From: Ectocarpus siliculosus
Lineage: Eukaryota > Sar > Phaeophyceae > Ectocarpales > Ectocarpaceae
Length of the DNA stretch: 52,040 nucleotides
Direction of reading: 5' to 3'
Assembly (NCBI GenBank): GCA_000310025.1
Contig: FN648493.1
Coordinates: 13,873 to 65,912, forward strand
The notes under the pieces were generated by a model. The model saw nothing but the letters and a program-made list of their open reading frames with translations. It did no database searches and was not told the DNA's origin. Positions 11,889 through 23,917 of the stretch are shown here, one piece after another. Position 1 is the first letter of the stretch. Each line of letters opens with the position of its first letter. The position numbers and the translations under genes were made by a program.

Positions 11889-12609
11889 TGGGGCGGAGGC
11901 GGAGGAGGCGGATGTTGCTGCTGCACTTGGTGCTGTTGCTGCTCGTGCTGCTGACGGGGGGCAAAACGAGGCGCTTCGACGTTAGCTTCGGGGAATGCCG
12001 CCCCGCTGCCCGCAACACTCCCGTGGAACTGGTCCCCGCCCGGTGGTGGAACCCCCGGGTCGTAAGAATGGCCCCGCGTCGGCGGCGGCGGCGGCAGATG
12101 CACGTCCACGTCTGCAGAGGCCGGTGTGACGTACCCGACGGTTTCGTGCCGACGCCAATCGTCGGTAAACCCGCCGCCGTCAGCCCTCGTCCGATCGAGG
12201 CTTCGCTCTCGTTTTTCGGTGCCGTAGTCGAACCTTTGAGGGGGATAGGCATCAACCGTTGTAGCAGGAAAGGAGCCAGGTTCATGGTGCATGAAGACGG
12301 AAGCGCACATGCATACGAAACAATTATCGTCACTGATGCGGCAAACAAAAATTTTAACACTTCTATGCATACAACGACGCTGGTTGCATGCACAGGAGCG
12401 GATAAAATAGCGTCACCTTCGACACATCAAAAACGAAGGTCGTCCGCTATTCCCGATAACCCTCTCTGCGACGGCGGAACATTACAACTCACCCTGAATC
12501 GCCGCTATCCCGCCTACGGTCAGAAGCTTCGCGGCCGGCCCCTGCCCCGGACGCCCCCCTCCCCCGTTTCGAGTCCCCAGACGTGCGCCTACCAACGGCT
12601 GCCTGCGAG

Positions 12610-12641
<32 letters not shown>

Positions 12642-14513
12642 CGAGAGCGTGTCCCGCCGGCGTCTGCGCCTGCTGCCGTCGTCACGAGTAAGGCTGTCGC
12701 TGCTACGGCTGGTGTTGCTCGAGCTGCTCCTACTAGCGCTGGCACTCCTTCCCTCCGCCTTTCTCACGGCGTCTACCAGCTGCTTCGCCGCCGCCGGCGT
12801 CAACTTCGGCTTCCCGGTCACCGCGTCCCGCTTAACGGTAACCTCTCCCGGGTCGTACGCGTTGGGGTCGAACTGGTCGGGGTCGTAGGAAGAGTCCCGC
12901 CGCTCCAGCCCGTCGCCACCAACAGACAGCCCAGTCCCACCCGGGCTGTCCTCGCTCTCGCCGCGGTCAGCGCCGTTGCGATCCCCGCCCCCTTGCCTCC
13001 TCTCCGTCTCGTAGTCACTGCTATCTCGCCGCCGTCGTCGCCGCTGCCTCCGGCCATCGTCATCCTGCCGCCGCGGCGCCTCCGCGTCACCCGGAAACCC
13101 TCGCCGTCGGCGTTCTTCTCCGTCTGTCCCGGGCCGCCCGCCCCGGCGAGAGGGCGGCGAAGGAGCCGTGCTTCGCCGCGGGGACCGCGTGTACGATGAT
13201 GGCAGTGATGATGCTTGCGGGACGTACCGTTGGTCGCTGCGCCTGTTGCCGCCGCCGCCACCACCAGCGTTGCCTTGGGAGCCCCCATGGCCGTGAAAGC
13301 CGCCACCACCGCCGCGGCCGCCGTTTTTATGTCGGTGATCGTTGACGATCGCCCTCTGCGGCGCATCATCCCCCCGCCTGCCAGCCCACCCCCGGCCATC
13401 GTCCCACCGTCGATCTACCTCCTCCCGGCCCCCTGTTCTCCCGCTTCTGCCTCCATGATGATCTCGTCCGAAGCGACGGAAATCGTCCCGCCCCTGGTTG
13501 CTTCGGGGAGGGGGGCTCAGAGAATCGTCCCCGGGTTTCCACGGCATCCACACCTCGGCGTGGGCAGGCACCGAAGAAAACCGTCCCCGTTCTTCCTCGC
13601 CCCCGCCTCGGCTCCTGCTTCTCCGCCTGCCGCCGGCGCCGGCGCCTGCGCCGCCGACCCCCCCCTCCCACTCACCGCAGGCCCCCTCATCGCCGTGGGG
13701 GTACCCGCCTCGAGGAGGCGACATCACCGCCTCGGATACCACCGGAACGGGTGGCTGCTGGCTCCACGAAGGCGGCAACGTCGACGACCACACGGCGCTC
13801 GACCCCCCTCCCCCCGCCCCCCCCCGCTCGGGGCCCCCAGGGCCGCCGTCGCCACCATGGCCGACCCCGTTGCTGCTAAACTCTTCGCCTACCGGAGACA
13901 CCCTCCGGCCGACCACCCGGCCCCGCCCGCCCCCCGCAGCCGCGAAAAGGTCTTCCACGACAGCGTCCCCCCCATCGTCCGGCATGGCCGCTGCGGCCGC
14001 GGCGCCCGAAGCGCCCACGGCCCTCATGAGCCTCTGGATCAGGTGCGGCGGGACTCCTTCTTTCAGCGCTGCCGCGGCGAACGCCGCCGAGGGCACGGCA
14101 TCGCCGTTTCCGCCGACCCCTGCCGGAGGCGGTGGGAGCGGTTCACCGGCGCCGTCTTGCTCGCTTCCGTGTCCGAGCGCCGGTCTGCTTGGTTCATCGC
14201 CGGGCCACGACGGACGATCGTTGTCGTTGACACGGGAAGCGGCGCTACCGACGTTTTCGTCGTGGTGAAAATAGCCGTTGCTGGCCGGCGGTGGCTCGCG
14301 CCGCTGCCGTTGGCTGGGGCGTGCGGCAGCTGGCAAGAGATCCGGCTGCCGCCGCCGCCGCTGCTGCCCGGCTTCTTCCTGCTCCTCGTCGACATAATCT
14401 CCGTCCGCGGGAGGCGCCAAGAAATGCTGCTCCTTGGGGAGAAATATCTTCGTCGGTAGCCGCTTCAGCCTCGTCTTCATGTAGGACCAATCCCGGTTGG
14501 GAAACAGGGACAT
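11516..14513 (-). CDS. Low-complexity Arg/Ser/Gly-rich protein with Gln/Pro-rich tail, two exons
   Basis: Family not recognised. Exon one runs 14513 down to 12493 and exon two 12233 down to 11516. The intron has donor GTGAGT and acceptor AAAG, and the junction restores one Gly codon (GG/G), giving about 912 residues. The first in-frame ATG is 14513, just after a good acceptor (gctgcag), so a further 5' exon is possible; the frame stays open upstream to 14621. The N-terminus (NRDWSYMKTRLKRLPTKIF) is the only ordinary-looking part. Then come long Gly/Arg/Pro/Ser stretches, RRRRRRD blocks, a segment with DPDQFDPNAYDPGEVTVKRD, and SRSRSRSRSRSRS near the end of exon one. Exon two holds four polyGln tracts of 8-15 residues between polyPro runs, encoded mainly by CAG. 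The RS and Gln/Pro content suggests a nuclear RNA-related or condensate-forming role, but that is inference only. Confidence 0.62.
11590..11905. repeat. CTG/CAG repeat tracts encoding polyglutamine on the minus strand
   Basis: Several (CTG)n runs on the plus strand, for example around 11620-11646, 11742-11763 and 11847-11884. On the minus strand they encode Gln runs in exon two of the low-complexity gene. Such tracts vary in length readily. Confidence 0.85.
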
Positions 14514-14621
14514 GTTCCTGCAGCGCCGCGCCAAGGAGGGCAGGGGTTGTTGGTTACGGTGACGGCGCAGGCAGGCCGCGGCACAAGCGTCATCAGCCAC
14601 TCCACGCCATATTTTTTTCAA

Positions 14622-15576
14622 ACAGGAACGAAATGCCGCAGGTCGACCGGAGGCGAGGTCTGTTCGTTACATGCGGACATGTGCCTTTCCCCGCCCGGCC
14701 ATCAATGAAACACCATACCCCCCCCTGAGAAGCATCTGCCCCCGCTTTCCCCTTGACTAGCTTATGGCTCCGAGTACGCCGCACGCCTCCAACAGACACC
14801 ATCTCGAAAATCAACACCTCGAGGCGTGAGGTCGTCGCGGCACACACCCGGAGGTTGCTTGTCGATCTCACATGTTTTCCGAGAAGGCCTGCTTGTATCC
14901 GCTCTTGTGCTCGATGTGCCACGTCTTGGGCTTCCTCTCGTCGCCGCCGCTTTTGCTCTCGCTTTCCGCGATCTTTCGAAGCACGGCAGAGCAAACAGCG
15001 ACACCCAGACGAGCATGTCAAGCCCAGGCAACAGGGAAAGGAGACACGCGCAACAGCACAGAATGCAACCACAATAGGCAAGGCGAGGCGAATGCGAATA
15101 CCGAACTACAGCAGCAACACGGCAAGTGAGGCATGCGACATCATGCCCAAAATAAAAAGGGTGTGCATAGAAAAAAAAAAAAAGTTGGTCCTTGGAGCGC
15201 GGCACTTTTTGATTGCCACGCCACGCCGGCCCCCCTACGCAAACAGAAAGGACCGTTTCGCGGACACACACACCAGAGTTCATTCACCTCACAGTAGTGA
15301 CGTGTCAAAAAGAGCGCGGCTTCCGCGCGACAGGCGACCTCACTCTCTCTCTCTCTCCGACGCGCGTATATAGAGAGACGCCGAGCACCCTTCCCCTTGG
15401 GACCGTCTTCGTCAGAAATCAAGCGTACGAGGATACACAACAGGGAGGGGGTACGCAGACCCTATCATCCCTAACGGTAACCCTAACCCACACTTCCCCG
15501 ATCGCCTTCCTTACCCAGCATGTTTGCTACATACTTACAGATAAAACCTGCGAAGGGCACTGCCCCTCTCTCTCAC
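14622..15576. other. Gap between two minus-strand coding blocks, no exon assigned
   Basis: Could be an intron of one long gene joining the blocks on either side, or an intergenic promoter. I could not find an exon of matching phase. A CT microsatellite lies near 15342-15357, and two telomere-like units (ccctaac) occur near 15480. Confidence 0.4.
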
Positions 15577-16710
15577 CTCCACCTTGAAGACACCCAGCAC
15601 GAGATTTAGGATCACTTTGGTCGCCGGCGTGATGCCCTTCCCGGCGGTGTTTATCACCACGTCCCCGTTCGACCACACCTGCCCGCAGGCCGAGGCATAC
15701 GCGGGGGGGGGGGGGGGGTGTTGCCGGAAGTAGGCAAAAACAGCGCTTGGGCGAGCGAGTGTGTATTCTGGCGCCAGTCTACTCATACCACGCACCGTTC
15801 GGCGTTACACATGATTACCCCGGCCTACATTACCGTGACATAAATTTGGTGAACGATTCGTGAGCCGCAGACTAGCGAAAGCTACTTGCCATGTCTACAC
15901 AGAGGTACGCACCTTAGCCATGTCTGCCGCATCGATGGTCGCCGTGAGCTTTTCCCGCACTCCGCCCTTCCGCGGCTCCACGCCCCACGTATACGTCGCG
16001 GTAGCAGTGGAGGGAGGCCTTCTCCGCTGTGGGGCGGGTACAAGGCCTCGCCGCGACCCCTCCACCCCTCCTCCACTCCCCCCCGTGCCGCTCCCGCCAC
16101 GAGATGCCCCGCCTGCTCTATAGACGTTACCGCTGCCGGCAGTATCTCTCCCGACATGCCGTCCGTCTTGCATCGTCATCATCCCCACGTGCTGATGCCC
16201 CCCTACCGCCGCCATGTGGAACGGTTCGACAGGAGACATGGTGACGGTAGGTTCTCTAGTAGCAGCGGTACTTGTACTCCTCCGCTCAAGGTAGCCTCTC
16301 GTAGCGCCGCCGCCGCCGCCGCCATGGTCTTGGCCGGTCGTCTCGCGACGAAGCGAGTGCTGCCGGTGGTCCCCTTGCTGCTGCTGGTGGGGACCCCAGT
16401 CAGTCGGTGAGATACCACTGCCGTTGCCTACGTCCCTGTTGTTGTTGTTGTCGTTGTTGCCGATTTCGATGCTGTCGCTTGTCTCGTTATTGTCACGCCT
16501 GGCGATCGACCTCCCACAGCCGACGCCATCGCTGCCGCCCTGTACCATCAACTCGGCCGTCGCTTGGACGGTCTCTGTCTGTGGACCTCCCTGAGGCAGG
16601 CCAGGACCTGAAACAGCCCCTCCTCCGTCAGGCACGAGAGGTTCTGATGGTTGTGGGAGGGATGGTTCGCGAACGGTGCGTGTGTGGCCGTGACCGTGGC
16701 GAGGAAGGGG
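15577..16710 (-). CDS. Gly/Asn/Gln-rich protein with possible Alba-like segment, two exons, partial
   Basis: Not firmly recognised. The upstream exon is open from about 16710 to the donor at 15912 (exon end 15913, GTGCGT). Its first part is rich in Gly, Asn, Gln and Arg; no clear ATG was found, so a 5' exon may be missing. The second exon is 15678 down to 15577, phase 0 at both ends, followed by donor GTGAGA. The joined end reads ...GVREKLTATIDAADMAK / VWSNGDVVINTAGKGITPATKVI..., then LNLVLGVFKVE. The pattern 'DVVIxxAGKGI..A..VI' resembles the strand-loop-helix of Alba DNA/RNA-binding proteins, where basic Gly/Arg-rich extensions are also common. The match is by eye and short. Downstream exons should lie below 15577; whether they join the gene ending at 11516 is unknown. 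Confidence 0.4.
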
Positions 16711-17407
16711 TCAGGGGGTGACGCACGTTGGGCGATCGGGATCCGCGACATGCCGACAAATCCATATCGAGCGACGGCGGCGAGGTAATTAGCCCGCACT
16801 TTAAAACAGCAGTCGCGTGGAATTTTTCGTACGGGGGAATGGCTACTGCTGCTCATGGATGCCGCGACTGCTGCCGTGGGAGAGCTATTGAACGAAATGT
16901 CAAACAAAGTCGAGAGTTCCGAATTTTCAGTAGCTAGCGTGTAAAAATCCTTTCCATGCAGTTGTACCGTATCAGCACGCTTTCGTGTTTTCGTCCGATT
17001 TCTCGAAAGTGATGCTACGGCTTGTTTCCTGTAGGAGTCAAACATGCAGGGTGGGCGCAACCCTTTGGATTGTCGAGTATAGCAGTACTTCCCTTGCTTG
17101 AAAGAGGTATGTTGTACATCTTATCCAGGTGTTACTGACATGTTCAGATCGTAGGCCTGAATGACATCAAGTTAGAAATCGAGTATATGCAGGAGAAGAT
17201 GTGTGTGACTTGGAAGAAGACAGGGCGAAAGTAAGTCACTCCAAAAGATGTCCAACGCGCGTGAGACATCCATGAGCATGGGGGCTTCAATCTCACCGTG
17301 GTGTCCGCTGTCGCTTGCTGCAGTGTTGACCTGCCCCTCCGCTTCATCTCGCTTCTACAATAGTAGCATGGTCGTGTCAAATATGAGGCAAAAATAAGGC
17401 CGACGAC

Positions 17408-17466
<59 letters not shown>

Positions 17467-20400
17467 ACGAGAGAGAGACCAAAGTTGAGGAGTATTTCTT
17501 TGTAAAGAAAATAACGTGGCACGTTCCGCGTTGACGTGTGCATCATATGCATATCAGCGACTAGGCTAGGAGCGGTTCAAGGAATACCGAACCTCGCCGT
17601 GGCCGGTGGCAACCCCCAAGGATAAGCCGGCCGGCGCACACAGATCTAACATGGATTAGCCTCACTCTGCTACCAGTACTTGGCGACCGCTTGTATATGG
17701 GAAATAATTTCCGGTAATCGCCGACCATCAAGCGTAGACTCATATTTACACCAGCAACATACTCACACCGACCTACTGTTGTAGGCTTGCAGGGAGACGA
17801 GCACCTTGCACCCAACTGTTATCTTGAAGTGTTCCTATGCGTGGCCCTATCTATTAATCACGGCGGTAGTGGCGCGAAGGCACATGCGGAAAAGATACAA
17901 ACGACCACCCACACATATTCCTCACCATAGGAGGAACTGCTGTGCGACGTACGGACACAATGGTCTCGGCAACTGGCCTCAAGATCGAAGTACGCTGCAG
18001 GCACAGCAGTACGCGAGTACCATACAGCGATACCCCCGATCGTCGGAAGTAGGCATGGATCCAGACTGACGAAGTAGTAATTTGTCGGCAAACCGCGAAA
18101 GATAACGAAACAGGCACCGCAGTGCCCGGCCGCCTCACGAGAAAAAATGTTCAAGAAATTGCGCCCAGCCGCCGGCACTACACTAAATCCTGTACTCTTG
18201 CTCTAATGGCTAGAAGCTTTTGAGTATATGATGTCGTGCGCCAAGGCTGGCATTAACTGGAGCATAGACTGCGGTTCTAGGCACACATAGAATCGCCTCG
18301 TCTACCGCCGGAGACTACAATGGTACAAGCAACACCGCTGTGAGGCCTTGAGCTTTACTCATGGAAAAGGTGCTTCATACGGGCGGAACACCACTACTTT
18401 GTGTTCTCCATTGATACATGCGGTCTATTGCACACATCGCAAACTCGGCGAAAGCACGGGAAGTAATGTGAGATGAACGACGGACGACGCCACACAGAGC
18501 AGTATCGGGCGGTTCAAAAAGAGAGAGACTTGACTTTGTTATTTTTCAAAAAGAAGTCCAGACTTTCTGCCCGAAAACCCTGGTGTATCCCACCTCCCGC
18601 GGTAAATCTTCGTCTCCCTCATGAGCGGGCATCCTCCTCTCCAGCTTTCGCCCACTGCTGTGATCCAGTCAGCCTCGCTCTTGGTTGCTGTGTGTTTTGA
18701 CCAACCCAACCTTGTGTAGATCCTTTGCCCTAGTTTTGTCGACACGGTTGCTTGAAAACGCCTCATGGTTGAATCGAACACCGGCCGCTGAAGGTAGTAG
18801 GAAACCTGCGCGCCGCCATTCCCCCCTCCGTTCACCTTCAAACGCGATACACACTCAAGCAGCACACCGCACTCCAGGGCTCACAAGGAAATAAGGTGTG
18901 AGGATCGAGCTGTCGAATAACAAGTGATTCCTACCTCCCTCCCAACGGAAATTCAATAGCAGCCATAATCTATACAAGAACGCACCACCTCTGTACTTGT
19001 ATTGCAAAACAGAAACACCAGAGCAGTACATTACATTGTACTAGAGACAATACAGAAGTAGACTGCTGTACATCATGTTGCCCCCGCGGCGACGATTATA
19101 TGCATAATAGTGTGGGTTTCATGACTGACTGAGCACGCACCTGAGCACGTACCTGTTATTGATGTCTTTTTTAAGCTCAAGTTGTCTCAAGTTTTTATTG
19201 CCCTCGTATTTTACGTACAGTAGTACCCAGTCCCTCTGCAAAAAAGGAGTGTTACGAGAGCAACACAAAACAAAAAGTTTGTCACCATTGGTCGAGGGGC
19301 AGCAGTCCCTCCAAAGAATCTGAGCTCCTTGCCAGGCAAAGGGTGACTTGGCTTCAGAATGAAAAGTGTCCCCAAATTGATACTGAAGCCAAGTCAGCAA
19401 TTTTTTGCAGTACCAGGCGATGTACAGCAGTCTTCCCAATTTTACAGTACGACCTAGGGGGCACGCGGCTTGGGAAATGGTGAAGCAAGTCAGAGGTCGA
19501 GGAGAGGCGTCACATAGCATATCACACAGCGTACCACCTCAGCCAAGCATGATAGACCAAGGGCGCTCACGTGCGTTTCACACAGCGGAGCCTAGGGTGA
19601 CCAAGGTGCGGTAAATCAGCATTTGAGTGCTGTGTCCCGCAAGTACCCCCAATTTGGGCTTCAAGCACTAGAAGGGTTTACTGCGAAGTTCTTCAGTGTG
19701 GGACGTTCTGTAGCTTTTGGGTGTAATGAGCCGCGGCGCTGGAAACGCGAACGTTATTTTCCCTCCGTCCCAGGAGGGAAAACAGGCTCTAAATACTAAA
19801 TATCGGCCTGTTCCTCCGCGCGATGCAGGGGCCCAAAGTTTGATTTCCGGGAAGCCTAAACTAATGCTGTAGCAGGGATTGATACTGTTGGTTAGGTGTG
19901 ATTGGTGACAAGCATCCCACCTTTGGGACCAGAGCGAGATCTATTGGGCACCGGTTTACGATCTGTTGACTTCTAAGGAAGGAGAAAAGTAGCGCACTCT
20001 TCGTTCTTGGTGATAAGCTTGCAGCGGTAGCGCGTCGGGCTGCACCGCTTTGGAAAGCTCACCGCGGGTGCTCGCTGAGAAGCAAGACAGCCTGGAATAC
20101 GCAAGAGGTGGAACACTGCTGAGTGCTGTTACGCAACTCGGTGACCCTCAGAACGATGAGATACAAGGTATCGTTGATGTCGTTATAGCGTTATTACAGG
20201 CTGACCCCAGGGCCTGGTGTTGATGGTGGAAGATGAGAGTGACAGAGAGAGGCGCGCCGACCAGCTCTCGATCACTAGAAACAATAAAACAATATCTGCT
20301 GTTGTTGGGGAGACCCCGAATAATCAACCAGCTATCTTGGGGTTCCCCCGAAAACTATTCTGACCATTTGCTGACAGTCCCGTACGGGAAAGTGTCACAC

Positions 20401-21282
20401 AGCATGTGGTCTCTGCTCTACTATAACTGCACGTCTGCTAGCTGCTACTGCTGATGGCGGTACCATTCTACAGCACACATAAATATTTCTGTCGTAGCTT
20501 GGATACGACTAATTTTGTCTATGTTACCTGCAGCGAACACTGAAGGGATAGAACTTGGCTACTGTCTACATGGACACGGAAATGTCGCTAGCACGACCCC
20601 TCGATGGAGGTAACCTAGACCATAAATTCAGCGATTCAAAATCCAATGCTACTCGCTCTACCGATACTTGCCGCTACGAGATTTCCTTGATAAATGCCTT
20701 CATACCGAAAATGACTTGCCAACAAGCCATTCCTAGTTTGCTCTCTGGAACGTTGTCTCCACTTTGACATGTGGAATCATATATGACTTTTTACAACAAA
20801 GGTCCATTACTCCTTTTATGATCACTCAACAAATGAATCCGCTCTGCTTCGCTACGATGGGTGATCAATCCTTCTCACCTAAACAACAACTTACGCGCAG
20901 CTTTGACTAATACCAGAAAACATCCTCTGCTAAAAGAACCGCTCGGGTTCACAGTTCCTCGGAAACCGACTAAAATATGCGAACAGCGTAGTTGGCTGTG
21001 CTTACTCTCGCGATTACTTTCACTTGATGCATGTCCTGTATGCTTCCTATAAATATATTAGAAAAGTCTCCGAAGCCTCCCACCCGCCCTTTCATACTAA
21101 CTATAAATGTTCATGGCGTTCAGCAGGACGATCGTGCCCATTTCTCATTGCGTTCGGCAAGGCGATCTTGCTCCATAGATGTTGGTGCGACCCCAGATTC
21201 GATGCTTTCCGCGGTCCCCAGATGACGATGATCCTCCGGAGTCCAGGACTTATGCCCAGCAGCAATCCGAAGCGATGTTGTT
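16711..21282. other. Long non-coding-looking region
   Basis: No recognisable protein, RNA gene or large repeat. Open frames are short; the longest (133 codons on the minus strand at 19119-19520) shows no known motif. Base composition is more AT-rich than in the coding flanks. It may hold regulatory sequence, decayed transposons or unannotated non-coding transcripts, but nothing can be shown from sequence alone. Confidence 0.5.
17411..17480. repeat. (GA)n microsatellite
   Basis: A GA dinucleotide run of about 60 bases with two small interruptions. Frames through it on the minus strand code only alternating Ser/Leu and are not genes. Confidence 0.9.
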
Positions 21283-21600
21283 TTGCGGTCCAAACCCGGA
21301 GAAGTTTCCCCCGACGATTGATCCCGGCTTCCGGTCGAAGCGACCCGGCGGCTTGACGGCGTCCAAGCGACAGCATCGTAGGCATCCCGGAATGAGTCTT
21401 TCCAGCGACCTCCGGCGGTTTATCTTTGTTGCGGTTCAAGCCCGGAGACGTTTCCTCCGATGGTTGATTCGGTCTTCCTGTCGAAGCGACCCGGTGATTT
21501 CACGGCGTCCAAGTGACAGCGCCGTAGGCGTCCTGGAGTCTCTCTTCCCAGCTACCTATGGCGGTTTTGTTTCTGTTGCGGTCCAAACTTCGTGACACCG
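21283..21600. repeat. Tandem repeat, about 147 bp period, two units plus start of a third
   Basis: The block ttgcggt-caa-ccggag starts at 21283, 21429 and 21576 (intervals 146 and 147). Each unit also contains gtcgaagcgacccgg, acggcgtccaag and gtaggc. The units are about 75-80% alike by eye. More diverged copies may lie just upstream (21140-21282). No frame stays open and conserved between units. Confidence 0.65.
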
Positions 21601-22060
21601 GTTTGGTCGTGCTTCGGCGAGAGATGGTCGTGCTTCACAGGTATTTGTGCCCAAAGTTCGTAGGAGATACCTCACCCCATCTCCGGGTATTCCGGAAGAA
21701 AGGCGGGATTACTAAAGCGGATCTCAAGCGCGCGCGATTCGAACCACCAGGAGAAGAAAGCAGAGGTAGTATTCCGCTGTAAGTCTCGCACATCCACATC
21801 ATCGCACCCACCCGCCATGGTCCAATCCCTTCTGTCCATATTGTAGGTTGAGCAGTATCAGCAGACTCGCTCTCTGGCTATCAACATGAGGGAGAGTCTT
21901 GGCGGTTCTTTTCGCCGTTGGAAAATCGATGGGTGAAAGCAGGACAGAATATTTTGAGGTCTTACAGCAGCAACGAAAGCAGTGGAGAGGGAAGTTGAGG
22001 CGGTTGGTGCTGTTGACGCAATCGCCATGTGGGACTCAGAACGACGTAGGGATGGATGAC

Positions 22061-22875
22061 ATACCGTATATGACACAAGAAAACACACCCCGGTGATAAC
22101 ATGTTGGAGTTTGAAAATTATCACCGGGTGTGGTATCCTGTGAGGGGTGTGTTATCTTGTGTACCCCGGGTGATAAAGTGCAGCTCGCAGGGGGCCCTAA
22201 GGGGGTGTGATAAAACAGGGGGTGTGATAGCGCGTCCGAACACCCACAGCGTGTGTTTGGGGGTGTGATAAAAGGGGGTGTGATAGCACGTCCGAACAGC
22301 CACAGCGTGTGCTTTGGGGTGTGATAAATAAGGGGGGGTGATAGCAACTGTTGAGAGCAAGAGTGCAACTGGCTGCTGCTGAGGCGATGCGGAGGCTGTC
22401 ATGTTGGCGCCTGTTGCTGCTCCAGCTCCTGCTTCTGTTAGATCAGCAGGAGCAGGAGTAGGAGCCTCTTGCGTAGAGGAGTGCGCGGGCCCAAAGGAGG
22501 TGATCTGCTGTGGCGCCTGCGCTGCTGCAGTCGAAGCAGTTGTCGAAGGAGCGGAGGTACTTGCGGCTGCATTCTGCTCTGCCTGCACGTTCATGTTGTT
22601 GGGGGTCTCCATGCGGGGTGTTACCCCGCACACAGCTGACGTGGTTGTGTGTGTGATTGCCCAGGGCAGATGCTGTCACCCCGGTGATAAAGAAGGAGGG
22701 GCCCCGTGACTATATGCGGCGTAACTAAAAATATCACTGGGGTGTGTTATCTTATGTACCCCCGGTGATGAATCGATGGTTTGTCAGAAGCGCCCACAAC
22801 TATCACCGGGGTGTCGTATTTTGTGGGGGGTGTGCTTTCTTATGTAGGTGTGTTATCTTGTGTCATATACGGTAT
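22061..22875. mobile_element. Non-autonomous DNA-transposon-like element with about 25-38 bp terminal inverted repeats
   Basis: The left end ataccgtatatgacacaaga is repeated in inverted form at 22850-22875 (tcttgtgtcatatacggtat). Inside each end are acaccccggtgata / tatcaccggggtgt blocks, and this 'tatcaccgggg' motif recurs at least seven times in both orientations through the element. Six copies of gggggtgtgata-type units lie at 22200-22340. There is no transposase-like frame. The interior carries a 170-codon minus-strand frame described separately. Confidence 0.65.
22121..22633 (-). CDS. Low-complexity frame inside the 22-kb element, unrecognised
   Basis: A 170-codon frame. The first 100 or so residues are rich in Ala, Gln, Ser, Thr and Pro (for example NAAASTSAPSTTASTAAA, then PQQITSF), typical of disordered coding sequence in this genome. 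The rest is translated repeat (HTPKHTLW occurs twice with variation) and is unlikely to be functional. It may be a host exon fragment picked up by the element. Expression cannot be judged. Confidence 0.25.
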   Translation of the reverse strand: MCGVTPRMETPNNMNVQAEQNAAASTSAPSTTASTAAAQAPQQITSFGPAHSSTQEAPTPAPADLTEAGAGAATGANMTASASPQQQPVALLLSTVAITPPYLSHPKAHAVAVRTCYHTPFYHTPKHTLWVFGRAITPPVLSHPLRAPCELHFITRGTQDNTPLTGYHTR

Positions 22876-23917
22876 TTCGCTGGACAATATTCGAGCGGGG
22901 GATAAGGGAAGTAAACAAATGCCGCCGCCTCCAGCAAGCGAAACAGAGAGAGAGCGAGATGATCAAAGACGGTCCATGCGAGACAACGACCTGGCCCTGT
23001 CTATTGGAACTGTTGTGCTCCTGCCGCTTTCCACCTGCTTTCCACACCGCGCTGCCCCGTGAGTTCTGCTGCATTCTAACCCTGTCTATTGTTCATTTTT
23101 TGCCGGCGGCAGTGCTGTTAGGTGCCGATCGTTTTGCGGTACTGCTGTTGCATCGCGCGTGTAACAGCGTGTGTGTGTTCCTCTGGCGTTCGTTGGTGTA
23201 GCATTTGACACCAGCGGGGAGCGCATGCACAGTCTTGAAGATCCGCTCAATATATTCCGGACACGTATGAATGAAGCGGAGGAAGTGTCCACCACATACA
23301 GCATCGCAGATACAGACCGAGCCTACGGCTCATTACTCCTTCCTATCTTGTATATCGCACGCATGCTTACCGATCAGGCAGAGTTTCGTTGCTTTCTCTC
23401 ACACACACACATTAAACATGTTTGTCATCTGCTGTGGAACCCTCGCCAATCGAGGGGATTCGCTTGTTCTCTGAGGAGCCCTCCTGTTAGTTTCCTAACC
23501 TCTGAGATGCAAGCCCGTTGGTTAACATACCACGGAGCTTTCATGATTCAGGACTGACCTCGACAAGGCAGGCAGCCTTGATGGCTATCATGTGATCGTC
23601 GAAGTCACGCCGCATTTATTTCTCTCCTAAAACGTGAACCAACACCATTTTCATGAGCCTCCATACGACCTTGTATCCTACTTTGTCCCACACATAAAAT
23701 ATTTGACGGAGAAAGAAATCGCCCACCCACACCCCCAATGCCTTGCCCCACGTACGAAATAGAGCCGATCGCCTCGAGAAAGATGGTGTAATCATCTCTG
23801 CAACGGGTTTTGTCTGTGATGTCAACTGCTGTTGTGTATAGCATTATAATACTGACACAAAAGTAGTGTGGTACCTTATGTTGTGCTTATGTACAGCACC
23901 CAATGTACTCCTTACTC

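Noticed and set aside
11470-12393. 307-codon minus-strand Ser/Arg-rich frame and 11717-12691 plus-strand Leu/Arg frame
   Set aside because: Both are frame-shifted readings of CAG/CTG tracts; the polyGln/polyPro frame joins the upstream exon in phase.
13215-14459. 414-codon plus-strand frame antisense to the Arg/Ser-rich exon
   Set aside because: GC-rich third-position bias keeps antisense frames open. The minus-strand frame is longer, has consistent splice junctions and continues into the Gln-rich exon.
15470-15490. Telomere-like ccctaac units
   Set aside because: Only two units in the middle of the window; chance or part of another repeat.
21728-21750. tRNA B-box-like ggttcgaatc on the minus strand
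   Set aside because: The flanking bases do not form a T stem, and no D arm or acceptor stem of proper spacing is found.
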